Shown here in pieces: positions 34,426 through 46,317 of a stretch of 64,000 bases of DNA. Each line of letters starts with the position of its first letter. Positions within the stretch are counted from its first letter, which is position 1. The stretch is taken from positions 17,484,001 to 17,548,000 of the forward strand of contig OX327702.1 in the NCBI GenBank assembly GCA_946807835.1. The letters run 5' to 3'. A model generated the notes under the pieces. It made no database searches. It worked only from the letters and a program-made list of their open reading frames with translations, and was not told the DNA's origin. This DNA comes from Ailanthus altissimus. Its lineage: Eukaryota; Streptophyta; Magnoliopsida; Sapindales; Simaroubaceae. The position numbers and the translations under genes were made by a program.

Positions 34426-35824
34426 AAGGACTAATTAAGTTTATACATTTTCTTTGCAAGATTTGTTATTTATGTCATTGATTTTGTGTTTTTGAGTTAA
34501 CATTGACTTTATTTACTGATTTGTTTATATATAGGCTAATAGAATAGAGCTTCAAAGGTCAAGAAGTGGAGTAGATGACTTAGTGATAGGTAAGGCTTCA
34601 TTGAGATAATTATTCGTATGTTATCATTCCATCACTGTAAATTTAATTTATCACCGCCCTTTACTATATGGTTCTAAAGCACATGCAAGTGTAGGTCTTC
34701 CACAAGACCAACCCAAATATATAAGGATTTATACAATCAGACAAACTGTAGACAATTAGCTTAGATGGAAGAGAGTATTCCTAAGTAAATGGATTAGAGT
34801 ACATGATAAGAGGATACTGGCATCTAGAGACGTAAAGCTTCATTGGAATAGTGGTATTGTAGTAGGGAGTTCTTTAGGGGCAAAGCATACCAGAGTAAGA
34901 CTATTGCTTATCCTAAATTTAAGGTACTTTATAAAAGTTTTATTCATGTCATTTAAATGTCATTGTTGTCATGTGGTATTCTATTTATTTTAACATAAAT
35001 TGTAGAGAAATAAATAGGTATAATAACGATAAAACTAGTTATACTAACTAACATTAGTAGTCATACAATGGATAATGCCAACGAAAGTAGCTTCCGCAAT
35101 GTTATACCAATCCCTACTTAGTTAAGGTTTTTTAAATTTTTGTATGTGCTTTGTAATATTTGTGAATTTTTTGTAATTGATGGTGGAAGAAGCTACTATA
35201 AGGACAATTAAGTTATTGTATATCAATTAGCTATAATGTTAGCCATCTATAAGGTCATAATATGTATGCTAATTGTTGTTTATTTATTTATAAACTTGTA
35301 AATAGGGGTAATGTTAGTATTATATATAAGTTGTTGTATTATGTTTGAAATGCTTTTATAATTAACTAATTGATATTGAATCTATTTGCACATGTTTGTT
35401 GAATATGCTTATTATAATGGAAAAACATAGTCTCATACATATTACATTCTAATAGTAGTTTATTCACATATGTGTTACATGTACAACTATTTTTTGATTT
35501 CCTTAATAAGAGAAATATTATGATATGCAAAGCCTCTTGTTTGTCTTCAGAATATCCATTATTTTTTTGAATCATTGAGTTCAATTAGTTCGCGTATAGT
35601 TTAAGCTCAAAATTTAAAAATTTAATTATTTAATTACTATCCTGCGTAAAGAAGGATTTTCCACAAGTAGAAGAATTTCACTTAAACCCTTCGTACTTGT
35701 CAAAAATGGATTAAAATTGCTATTGGCTATAGTTTAGTTAAATCATACTTGGATTTGGATTCATGCATTCATACTCTAACACAGATAAAGAAATACACAC
35801 TATAAATAAGCAACTTGAAAAGTG
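34426..35824. other. Unassigned AT-rich DNA
   Basis: No gene is recognised. It may include more of the Mutator-like element downstream of its coding end. Short frames (for example 35366-35584, reverse) lack domain content. Confidence 0.4.
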
Positions 35825-36400
35825 GTCACTCATAAGCCTATCGTGGTGCTCAAGTCAAAGGACTATGAATACTACTTAACTTGAGAAGACCTTATATTAA
35901 TGACTTTATGGGATGTCTATTGGAGATCCTTGTGAGTCTATTTAATACCCGGTCCTCACTGAATACTTATATGTCTATACGTACTTCTATTAAGCCCATA
36001 TTCTTCTAAGAGTAACCGTCTGAACAATCCAGATATAAACACACACTAATCCAAAAGGTATATCTATCGACCTGTGTTGGTTTCATAGATCAAGAATGAT
36101 TTCTTCGAGAACAAATTGCATAATTACATTTCTTAGCACTATTTGTAACTCCTTGCAACTATGTCATTACTAATATATTCTTGGGTCTTTGTCTCTATTT
36201 CATAAAAGGTTCTAACTTTTAGAATGGCTAACTCTTAGCAATCACCTAAACTTCTTTAGATCTACAATTTTTGCAAAGTTATAAGCTTATTACCATATAT
36301 TTAATAATTAACAATTAAATAGAAATGTTCATTATGTCAATATTAAATAAATAAATATCTATACAACAATTAAAATAACATGTAAGCACCATTCATAGCA
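35825..36400 (-). mobile_element. Long-LTR copia, truncated 3' LTR of second reverse relic
   Basis: On the reverse strand it begins TGCTATGAATGGTGCTTACA right after the tract AGAGCAAGTGGGAGT (36401-36415). It matches 18568-17880 of the other relic, including the GAGCACCACGATAGG block, and stops at about 35825, so only the first 0.58 kb of the LTR remains. Confidence 0.8.
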
Positions 36401-38980
36401 ACTCCCACTTGCTCTAGTGCTATTCACGATGATATCTAATACCCATCGACTCCACGTATTTCTTAAACATCCTAGAAGTTAAGGCCTTGGTGAATGGGTA
36501 TGCTACATTATCTATAGAATCTAATATAAATACTATTACATCTCCTTAGCCAAGATTTTCTTATTTATGTGGCATTTCTTCTCTACATGCTTAGACTTCT
36601 GGTGTGCCTTTAGCTCATTAGCTTGAGTAATTGCCTCGTTGTTGTTGTAAAATAGTGGGATATGATCCACTGAACTTAAGACTATTTTGAGCTCTACGGC
36701 AAACTTACATATCCATACTGCTTTCTTTGTAGCTTTTAAAGTTGCAATGTATTCTACCTCATTGGTAATCAATTATAGATGCTTGCTTGATACTTTTCCA
36801 ATTGATTGCAACACTATTCAGAAGAAACACATATCCAGATATAGATTTTCTATCATCCAGATCAGACTGAAAATTTGAATCAGTGTATCCCCTCACTTAT
36901 AAGTCACTTTGTCTATAAATCAAAATGTATTTCAAGATATGTTTCACTACCATCTGATAATCATTTTTTAGATCAAACTGATACTGGCTCATGACACTTA
37001 CAACCATACTGATGTCAGGATTTATATATAACATGGTATACATCAAGCTGTCTACAGCTGATGCATATGGTATGTTAGACATTCTAACTCTTATCTTTTG
37101 TCTGAGGAGATATTCTCTTAAAAAGATGAATGCCATGTTTAAAAAGTACATTAACTGTCTTATAGTTAGCAAAGTTATACCTTTTAAGAACATTTTCTAT
37201 TTATAAGGATTGAGAAAATCTTATCAGCCTCCTAACTTTATTTCTATAAAGCTTTATACCTAGTATATAGAAGCCTGTCCAAAACCTTTACAGAGAAGTT
37301 CTTACTTAAATAACTCTTAACTGACTATTATATACCAATATCATTTTCAAAAATGAGTATGTCATCATAGTATAGAACTAGAAGGACAATCATGCTTGTA
37401 CTACCTTTCTGAACATATATGCTTCCTCTTTATTTTTGATGAAGGCAGACCCGGTTACTTTATTAAAATAAAGATTCTAACTTCAAAAAGCCTACTTAAG
37501 TCTAGAAATTGACTTCTTTAGTCTGTACACTAGATTAGAAGTCAGAATAGATGTAAATCATTTAGGCTAGTTCATGAATATCTCTTCCTTGAGATATCCA
37601 TTTAGGAAAGCATGTCTTCACATCTATATGCCAGATCTTAAAATCATTATATTCTACAATAGCCAATAGAATTTGAATTGACTTTAGCATGGCTATTAGT
37701 AAAAAGTTTTTCTCATAATCAATCCCAGATCGCTGAGTGTAACCTTTTGCTACCAGTCAGGCTTTGAAGGTCTCTATCTCTAATTGGGACCATGTTTCTT
37801 CTTGTAATCCTATTTACAAGTAATAAAAACTATTCCTTTGAGAAACTTAACCAAGTCCCAGACTTGATTGATATGCATGAGTCAATTTCGAATTTCATGG
37901 CCTTGTGACATTTTCTCAAATTGATGTCCAACATTGCTTCTCTATAAGTCAAAAGATCTTTTTCTTCAACCAAGAAAACCTCAAGGGAATCTTCAGGTTG
38001 ACTTCATTATGAGCAATGAACACATTTTTGTTTCTCTAGATCATAGAACAAATATCCTATAGAATGTTTGGGATATCCAATGAATCGATACTTGTATCTC
38101 TTGGGTACAAGTTTGTCCTGTTGCATAATTTTTACGTAAGCAAGATAGTCATAAATCTTAACTTACTTAAAACTTGGTTTCCTACAGTCTATATCTTATA
38201 CATAGTAGTAGGAATGATCTTTGATGAAACTCTGTTTAATAAGCGAGCAACTATTTCTAGAGCAAAGCTCCATAGATATTTTAGAAGGTCCGTAAAGCTC
38301 ATTATTAATCAAACCATATCTAATAAAGTCTAATTCCTCCTCTCTGAAACATCATTGTATTGAAGAGTACCTGGAGGACTATATTGAGTGATAATCCTAT
38401 TTTTAAATTATCTATGAATTCATTGCTCATGTATTTACTACCTCGATTTGATCGAAGATATTTAATATATATACTAGTTTATTTCTTTACCTCCTATCGA
38501 AATTCTTTGAACATTTCAAATGTTTCCAACTTTTGCCTCATCAGAAACACATATTTGTATCATGACAAATCATTGATAAAGAAGATGAAGTATCAAAATC
38601 CGCTTATAGCAATGTGATTTATTGAACCACATACATCAATATGTACTAGTTTCAATAAATTAGTGGCTCGGTGTCTAGAACTTATAAAAAGAGATTTGGT
38701 TATCTTCCCTTGAATACATGATTCATACACTGGATGAAGTTCCATAATAAGATCAGGTATCTAACCATCCTTGACTAGAGGGGTTAGGTGTCTCACACTT
38801 ATATGACCTAATCTCATTTGCTATAATTTTGTATTATTTAAAATTTCCAAACTACTACATCTTCTGTTCACTTGTGCATTCAAGATATTTCTTGTTGTAT
38901 CTATAATAGCCATTCATGAGGATATGATTCTTAATTATAGCATTTGTTTCACATAAGAACAACTAGCCCTACTAGTAGGG
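36401..38980 (-). pseudogene. Long-LTR copia pol relic, second reverse copy
   Basis: Reading right to left, integrase-to-reverse-transcriptase linker debris (GYPKHSIGYLFYDLE near 38010-38070) is followed by reverse transcriptase debris (37250-37950), the motif YASAVDSLMY...INPDIS (open frame 36897-37193) and the RNase H end with NEVEYIA, PLFYNNNEAITQA and SKHVEKK (open frame 36536-36772). At 2.6 kb it is much shorter than the 4-kb relic at 18.6-22.6 kb, so most of gag, protease and integrase is deleted. All frames contain stops. Confidence 0.8.
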
Positions 38981-39504
38981 CTTCCATTGTGATATCAATG
39001 TAAATAAATTATTAACAATTTATAACACAATAATATAACAGTTATAATATTGCCTAAATTAAATTTAACATCCAGCATATTATACAAAATGGAGTGACCT
39101 ATTTGCAATGTCGCAGCATTATGACTTAGAATGCTCCAACGTTAAACTACTTTAATGCCCTAGCATAGCACACTTACATTGATATCACAATGGACGCCCT
39201 ACTAGTAGGGCTAGTTGTTCTTGTTGTATCTATAATAGCCACTCATGAGGATATGATTCTTAATTATAGCATTTGTTTCACACAAGAACAACTAGCCCTA
39301 CTAGTAGGGCTTCTATTGTGATATCAATGTAAATAAATTATTAACAATTTATAACACAATAATATAATAGTTATAATATTGCCTAAATTAAATTTCACAT
39401 CCAGCATATTATACAAAATGGAGTGACCTATTTGCAATGCCGCAGCATTATGACTTAGAACGCTCCAACGTTAAACTACTTTAATGCCCTAGCATAGCAC
39501 ACTT
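38892..39504. repeat. Duplicated and inverted primer-binding/LTR-tail segment
   Basis: A 284-bp segment (38892-39175), spanning the end of the copia leader, its primer-binding site and the LTR tail, recurs at 39221-39504 with few changes (offset 329). Between them, 39174-39220 is the reverse complement of 38957-39003 with one mismatch. Each junction carries the perfect palindrome AGCCCTACTAGTAGGGCT or its core (38965-38982, 39196-39211, 39294-39311). The arrangement is duplication - inverted piece - duplication. Confidence 0.9.
38981..38998 (-). promoter_or_regulatory. Copia primer-binding site (reverse)
   Basis: Reverse strand TTGATATCACAATGGAAG lies next to the LTR end (...TTTACA). It is a variant of the plant TTGGTATCAGAGC-type site and marks the LTR boundary at 38999. 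A second direct copy is at about 39310-39327 and an inverted copy at 39179-39196. Confidence 0.65.
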
Positions 39505-40212
39505 CATGGCTGTGATGTTATCACATAACACCCTAGCATTAACAAGCCAAACACTCTAGCGATTTGCATGGAAAATGCCCCCGTATGGCACACCTCATCG
39601 CCGTGGCGTTATCAAATAACGTCCCTACAATGACAAGCCAACGCCTCAGCTTTAGGTTTCTTTGAATGCCCTAGTATTATTTCATAAAAGGCCCCGGCGT
39701 TCTTTAAGATTATTAACGCCCTAGCATTCTATAGACAATGCCTCAACATTCTTTCAAAAAGTGTGCAGGAACTGCATTTTTAACACTTGAAAATGTAGCA
39801 CCTAATGTTCTTGGGCATCCCAAACAGCTCCATAAACCTAAAACAAACATACAAACATGCTCTAATAAGATTGTTGAGTGCTATATCTAAGTGCATGAAT
39901 GTGATTCTGTACATGTTGATTAATTAAAAATGCATGTCCAACAAACATTAGCACAACAAAATTATATACATATTAATTAACATGCACACTCTCTAACCGA
40001 ATAAAAAATAGTATGAGTAACAAAAACATACCATTAAAGACAATTCGGTGAAGATTCAAGCTTCTAGAGCTCACCTAAAATTATTCTGTTGGCAATTCTA
40101 GTCTCCAACAGTAGTTGGGATTAGAAATCTAGAATGACAACCTTCTTTTGAATTTCTAGCAAGATTTTCGAATTTGTTCAACACTTGAACAAGGTGTTTT
40201 CTCTCTTTTTAA
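38999..40212 (-). mobile_element. Long-LTR copia, partial 5' LTR of second reverse relic
   Basis: It starts (forward strand) TGTAAATAAATTATTAACAA, equivalent to 22634 in the other relic. Many AACGCYCTAGCATT-like words lie between 39460 and 39760, and the stretch 40030-40200 (GATTCAAGCTTCTAGAGCTC..., then TGTTGGCAATTCTAG) parallels 23280-23410. Homology stops at about 40212, where a gypsy-like fragment begins, so the LTR's outer half is missing. Confidence 0.7.
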
Positions 40213-42022
40213 CCTTTATCAACTTGATCGAGCCAAAATAGAAGTGAGGGAGCACTATATCAAGTCGAAGACTTTAACTCAAGCATTTCTTGGGAGGCAA
40301 TCCAAGTAAAGTATCCTTTTTAGTTTAATTATTTTATTTTTTCCTTTAAAAAAGAAAAAAATATGTATGTTGAGATAAACTCAATGTAATGATGCCAAAA
40401 TCAGAGACTTGGGCACTGTGGAGTCTAAAAACTAGCATCGTAGTGTAGAGAGTTAGAGCTAAACCCAGGCCCCAATAATGCAATGATAAATTCTCAGAGT
40501 CGTGGCACCTAAATTTCGGTGCCACAATGCTGAGCATTAAGGTCAACAGCCTTGAAACCCAGGCCCCAGTGCTGTGACGATACATTATTAACATCCAGTA
40601 CTAATGTCAGAACCTCCAGTGCCATAGTGCTAAGGCCTGGGTAACTCAATTTTAATTTTCTAGGTCTGAGCACCATCATGCTACTTAAAAAACTATACAA
40701 AAATCCATAATTTCTCCCATTTCTTCACTTTACCATCTCAAACCCTAAAACAATCTCTTGAACCCTAACTCCTCACAACTAAAAATTAAGCCCCTGTCAC
40801 TTTCAATTCACCATAAAAAGACCACAACTAAATATCAAAGACACATTTACACATATTATCTACATCAATTATCATCAAAATATGGCATTAGCATAAGAAT
40901 TTCAAAAGACGTTAAATTTCAAATTTGGGTAAAAATCCACTTTTAAGGTAAAAAATTCATGTCCTCTCATTAGTCTTGATCCGAGATTATATCTTTTGAT
41001 GATTATTACCAAGTTGATAGAAAAACATTCATTGAAAATTCAATTGAAACAATAAATTTTGAGTATATTGATTGGAGTATAACATATGCGGATTATTATT
41101 GAGAGTATTGGCATTATTGAGACGCTTTGTGATTTGATATTATTTGGAGAGTTGTTGAAAGACTGAGAAGGTAGAAATTGTTGTTATTGTTCAAAATTTG
41201 GAAGTATAGAATTTGCACAGGTACTGTTTCATTAAAAATAACCTTAAAATAGTAAAATAACGTCGTGTCTACATCTGCCAGCCACAACACAATCCAATTT
41301 GTATCCCAAGCGGCCTTTGAATGACATATTAACTTAATGGTTAAGCAAACCACCATTTTAGAGCAAGGTTTTAATATCTTGGAGGGAAAATTTCCAAGTA
41401 TTGAGCGTATTATCAGTGACAAAAGTGGCAAAAACTTTGTGCCTTACCAAAATTTATAGTCCTCCCAATTGTGTGTAAATTTTATGCCAATGCCCCTAAG
41501 CATAGAGATTTAAAGTTCAAAGTAAGAGGCAAAGATGTTTCTATCACCAATGTTTTTCCATTAACCACTTCTTCAGCACACACAGTTTTCCAAATTACAA
41601 ATATCATGAGATATCAGAGGAGTTAGATTATGAAGCAATTACTCGATACTTAGGCATAAATGAGACTGAGTGAAAGATGTTTGGGAGCTCTCATATCTTC
41701 TTTCCAACAAAATGCATGGATAGAGTTGCCAAAGTATGACACTACTTTATTGCGACACGTCTAATGTTGGTCACATATATCAATAGTGTGACCAAGTATC
41801 GGGTTATCTTGTTATACACAATCTTAACTGGGAGGACCATTGATGTCGAAAAGGTCCTTAAGGATAATAACATCTAATAGATGAAGATGAGCCTTTGTTG
41901 CCTATCTCTCATTATTTGTGCCTAAGCTGAAGTTTAGTGGGACCCTTTAAAAGAGCGGCTACACCATGCACATCCATTGGATAACAACACTATTTCTCAG
42001 ATCCAAACTAGTGTTAGACAGT
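40213..42022 (+). mobile_element. Ty3/gypsy (Athila/Tat-like) downstream fragment
   Basis: It opens with a short conserved region after integrase that includes the hairpin CTTGGGAGGCAATCCAAG (40289-40306), a mark often seen downstream of pol in Athila/Tat-group elements. A stretch rich in G/C words (40400-40680) follows, then the decayed downstream ORF (41440-42010). It is cut at about 42022 by an LTR fragment. Both ends are truncated, and the lineage is inferred from the order of these parts. Confidence 0.5.
41440..42010 (+). pseudogene. 'Putative plant transposon protein' domain remnant
   Basis: Forward frames with stops read VVCKFYANAPKHRDLKFKVRG, then a Trp-lacking W...FGSSHIFFPTKCMDRVAKV segment, then LMLVTYINSVTKYRVILLYT and TGRTIDVEKVLKDNNI. 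This order matches the plant domain often annotated as putative plant transposon protein (Transposase_32-like), found in the ORF downstream of pol in Athila/Tat-type elements. Its biochemical role is not known. At least four stops and one shift disrupt it. Confidence 0.6.
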
Positions 42023-43215
42023 TGGAAATGTGATTTATAGATATAGGATCCATTCCTTTCTAACAAATGTTAGAAGAAAAGTTCACTTAAGTGTTAATTC
42101 TAGAATTGAACGATTAGAGCGTTCAATTTGTAATAAGTTTACAAATTAACTGTTCACAGGTAAATTAATGGTACTTAATAATAAAGAAGTAATTAGAGGG
42201 GTACAATGATAATTTAATCTAATTCTAATTATAAATCATCTATGAAGGGTTGAATTGCATGTAGTGATTAAATTAATGGACTGCTTTAAGTTTCCTAAGT
42301 AAATTATATCTATAATTTCAAGAGTGCAATTATAAGTTTTTAGTGGAATAACACTGGAATTAATAAATTAAATTAATTAATTAAAGAGTTTAATTAATTA
42401 TCTAAAAATTTATTAGAGCTTAAAATCGTAGGTCCACAGGTCCTCAATACCATCTCTTTAGCTATTACAGTAAACAATTAAAAAGAATTCGTATTATTAC
42501 TCAAATTGTTTGTATATAGACTATAATTAATTCATTGAAATTAATTAATTCTTGATATAATATTTTATCCAATAACATTTAATTTGAGAATTTAAATAGA
42601 TAAAACTCTAGGATAATTTTTGAAATTATCAAAGAGTTTTTTTTCTCAATTTGATTAGATATAACTCAAGGATAAATATTTATAAAATTATCAAAGAGAT
42701 TTCTCTCAATTAAATGGATAAAAGTTTCAAAGATAATTTTTGAAATTATAAAAAAAAATTCTCTCTCTCTCTCTCTCTCTCTCTCCTAGGGAACATGTCC
42801 AACACAGAGAAATCTCCTTTGTGATGAATATGTATCTCTCTTTAAAAGGAGGAGAGATTCTTTCTTAAATTTTCTTTTTATAAAAATTAATTTTAATAAG
42901 ATTTTAAAAAGTCAAACTTGAAAGTCTTGTAACACCTAAGCGACTCTCTTTGGTTCATGTATTTGACTCTTTATTTTTAGGGCGATAATTGTTAAATTAA
43001 TTAATTAATACATTTTATTAATTAATTTATTCAATTAAAAATTAGTGCATTTATGTTAGATTGGATCCCATCAATTTGAACCGAATTATTTTGATACTCT
43101 TTCGTGTATTTGTTATAGTATACAAATTGTATATTAAAATAATTTATTTTAATTGAAGTATTATAAAAAAAAGAGACGGGGAGAGAAAAAGAGACTCTCA
43201 CACATAACACATGCA
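42023..43215 (+). mobile_element. 5'-truncated LTR, inverted homolog of 25283-26922
   Basis: The segment from CAGTTGGAAATGTGATTTATAG to about 43215 is homologous to the reverse complement of 26388-25283. Shared blocks include GAAGTAATTAGAGGGGTA, GGGTTGAATTGCAT and TTTAATTAATTATC. The first about 0.5 kb of the LTR is absent. It contains a CT microsatellite (42761-42785) that the homolog lacks. Confidence 0.75.
42761..42785. repeat. (CT)n microsatellite
   Basis: Twelve CT dinucleotides lie inside the truncated LTR. Confidence 0.95.
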
Positions 43216-43478
43216 TGCCAAAAAAAAAATATTACTTGAAATTTTTTTAGTTATATTTGGAAGCCCACTCTTCAAATTTAATATGATACAAGATGCTTGG
43301 TTTAAAATCTTTTAGTGAAAGAAAATTAAGCGAGGATTCAAGGTATGTTTCTTTATTCTTACTTTGAATTACACACCCAATCCATAGATTCATAAAACAT
43401 TTAATGAAAGATAAAATAGTTTTTATCTATTTTTTTGGGTTAAATTCCGCTACAAAACACTTTAATAAAAAGCAATAT

Positions 43479-43700
43479 AGGCATCTCTTTTGGGTACATG
43501 ACCAAGTTGAGGTATCTAGTCGTCCACTATATGAATGGGCATCTCACTTGAATATGCGCCATGGTGAGTTATTTAGCCATTCATTTTGTGAGTCGATATC
43601 TCTCTTGGGTATAATGCTAAGATGAGGTTTAGTCATCCATTATGTGAGTGGGTATCTCACTTGGGAACAATACTAATATAGAGGTATTTGATGCTATGCA
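43479..43700. repeat. 57-bp minisatellite, nearly four copies
   Basis: Units start at 43479, 43537, 43594 and 43649 with the phrase GGCATCTCACTTGGGTA or variants, then GAGGTATTTAGYCATCCA and TGTGAGTG. Unit lengths are 58, 57 and 55. It lies downstream (in reverse orientation) of the Tat-type gypsy pol, where such elements often carry tandem repeats. Confidence 0.85.
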
Positions 43701-45391
43701 AACTTTAATATTGAAAGTGAATGTGGTTTTCCTATACGAATTCTATCTTTATGGGTTTCCTAAGTGAAGAAGCCATACATAAGGTATGAAGTGCTTACAT
43801 ATCACTTCAGGGATAAGCTTAACATTTAGTTCACTCTAAAGTGAAAGGCTTACAAAAATAGAAAGCTTTTATTTGGATTAAGTGTGCATGTCACACTTAT
43901 TTGAATGAACACTAATGCTTAGTTGTAATATCACTTTAGCTACTTGACGATAATGAGGTCTTAGAGAATCTCCCCTTTTGTCTTATCCAAGTGTTAGTAA
44001 CTATTATTATAGGCTTCTTTAACGACGTAAAAGCATTCCTACTATGACATAAACCAAAGGGTGGAACCATATTTTTCGTGACACTTTTGGCTAGCCTATG
44101 TACAAGATTACCAAGTTGATACCCTTATCCTTGATACATTTAGCATGGAGTTCAATTGTTCTATATTATCATAGTGTTTTAAGTCTCTAGGCATTTTCCC
44201 ATTTTTTGCAAACAATTAATTTTTTCCATGTCAAGATACCTTTAAGCATCTTCAACTGTTCTACATTAGTGGAACCATATTTTTCTCAACATGCTTGGCC
44301 ACCCTTAACACCAGATTAGCCACATTGATACCCTTGTCCTTAACGGACTTAGTGTATGCTTTAACTATTTTATGTTGGTATTGTGTTTTGCACCTGAAAA
44401 GATTTTCTTGTGTTTTATCTATGAGCTCAAGCTCTGCAGTGAGGTTGGTTGTAGGTACTTACGAGTTATCTTGTGCTAGTATCACTCTTGTAGTGGGCAT
44501 AAAGATCTTGTGGTGTCATGGCCTTGAACTCGTATACAAGAGAGTATGAGGTCCAATCTACAGAGTATTGTGTACTATTTTACTGAGCACTTTAAGCAAT
44601 GCTTTCTTAGTAGACTAAACCTAATCATTACCTTTAGGGTAGTATAGTGGTGAGTTTTTGTGCTTGATATAGTATTATCCCAAAGTGGCATCAACTTGCT
44701 TATTGACAATGGGGGTTCCATTGTCACTTATGATCTTGTATATAATGTTGGTGCAAAAAATTATGTGTTCCTCTAAGAAGTATGATACGGACGTGCAATT
44801 ATCATTTTAAATAGAATTGTTTCAACAAATTTAGAAAAGTAGTTTATGGTTGGGAGTATCCAAATATACCCTTTAGTAGGTAGGTGAATCGGGCCAACTA
44901 GATCCAACCTTTATGTGTGGAATGGTTAGGGTTTTGTTATATCTTGCAAGGTCGTAGGGTGTTAATGTTGTAGATTATCATTTATCTAACATGTGTGGCA
45001 TTTCTTTATGAATTCTTTAGCTTCATTCTATCAGGTAGGGTAATAATAGTTGAGTTCAAGTAGGTGGCAGTACAACTTTTGCTTATTATGGTGTTTACCA
45101 AACTCTCTAAAGAGGTTTCATGTAGCATATTCTCTACTTTTGTGAAGTCTAAGCACAATAAGGTATATCTTTTAAGGCTTTTATGCAAAAGGATCCCAAT
45201 CTCTATGAAATATTATTTTGTTGGTCAATTTGAGCTTGTGAGTGTCTGTTGAATTTGGGGTTGAGTGCCCTTTAGAAGTTACTCTATGTAAGGGGCTAAT
45301 TATTCCTCAATAACTATGGTTATCATAAATTCTTCCTTAGAAATTATCGCCTGACAATCTCAACAATTGGCTTACGGTGTAGGCTTGGTTT
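43701..45391 (-). pseudogene. Ty3/gypsy Tat (Retand/Ogre-like) integrase region
   Basis: Reading right to left, the linker before integrase has LCLDFTKVENML (open frame 45006-45188; family LLRCL...) and is followed by the zinc-binding KKCHTC near 44990. The catalytic core has LDTPNHK near 44850 and KIISDNGTPIVNKQ at about 44695-44735, then YYPKGND near 44640. The C-terminal region has LELIDKTQENLFRCKTQYQHK at about 44370-44440. It is broken by stops. A C-terminal segment is duplicated (44061 and 44269, offset 208). The element is cut at 45391 by the big copia insertion. Confidence 0.8.
45387..45391. repeat. Target-site duplication GGTTT (left)
   Basis: GGTTT precedes the 5' LTR and recurs after the 3' LTR at 62361-62365, bounding a 17-kb composite element. 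Confidence 0.85.
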
Positions 45392-45540
45392 TGTTGGAAT
45401 TTGTGCTTACGTGTTATAGCATTATTGTATAAATACTTTATTTTATAGTATTTATACAGTACATCTTTTGTTAAATTGCTAATTACACTAATTAAATGGT
45501 ACAATGCTTGTGATGCTACAAACATTGTATGATCGAAAGT

Positions 45541-45615
45541 AGTTTAGATCTGATCTAAAATAATTTAGATCTGATCTAAAAAAGTTTAGATCTGATCTAA
45601 AAAAGTTTAGATTAG
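45541..45615 (+). repeat. Tandem palindromic 20-mers in the LTR start
   Basis: The unit AGTTTAGATCTGATCTAAAA contains a perfect inverted repeat (TTTAGATC-T-GATCTAAA) and is repeated three to four times at about 20-base spacing. The LTR at 48182 has one complete unit plus a partial one near 48325-48365, and the 3' LTR at 57081 only a remnant (57228-57245). The position near the LTR start suggests a U3 control region. Confidence 0.85.
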
Positions 45616-46281
45616 AGCTAAGAGCTAGCATCGCTGAAAATTATAAATGCTAAAGAGTTAACATGTTATAATAATCAGTGAAATCTAAGAGTTAGAACCA
45701 TGTCTATAATGGTATAAAGACATCAGAGTACATAAGTAATAACATAGTTGCAAGAGTTGCAATTGGTGCTAAGAAATGTTATTATGGAAGTCTATTCTCA
45801 AATTACATGTTCCTAGTCTTTTTCACCGATGCGGGTCTATCAGTGGAACTCTTTCTCATAGACCGTGTATACTATACTTAGATGATCTAAATGGTTGTTC
45901 TTGGCTGACCATAATCTTACCGGAAGTTCGTATAGCATATATGTATTAGTAAGGACTGAATACTAAATAGGCTCAACGAGGACCCCAATAGACATCCCAT
46001 GAAGCCACCAATACAAGGTCCTTTTGAGTTCAGTAGTATATGTAGTCCTGTGACCTGAGAGCCATGGTAGGCTTATAAGTGATCCATCATACTTTGGTTC
46101 CACGCATGTCATAAACCTTTCATGGTGTGACTGCTGGGTGTCGCTGGGTATGGTCCAATGCTTATGCAGTCCGGTGTGTACATATATAGGATCCGTCAGC
46201 TTACATGGGTGAGTTATATATATCTTAGAAAGTCTTATAGCTATAAGCAACAAACCCAGGAAATAAGTTTCCCATAGGGTT

Positions 46282-46317
46282 AAACAATATCGTAAAAGTG
46301 TTTACGTATATTTTTTA
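46282..46317 (+). repeat. Conserved LTR hairpin
   Basis: AAACAATATCGTAAAA, loop GTG, TTTACGTATATTTTTT. Compared with the copy at 60857, a C-to-T change in the left arm (CGC to CGT) is matched by G-to-A in the right arm (GCG to ACG). Confidence 0.8.

Noticed and set aside
40346..40700. Reverse-strand frames of 82 and 63 codons
   Set aside because: They overlap in two frames within a G/C-word region of a gypsy-like fragment and show no domain.
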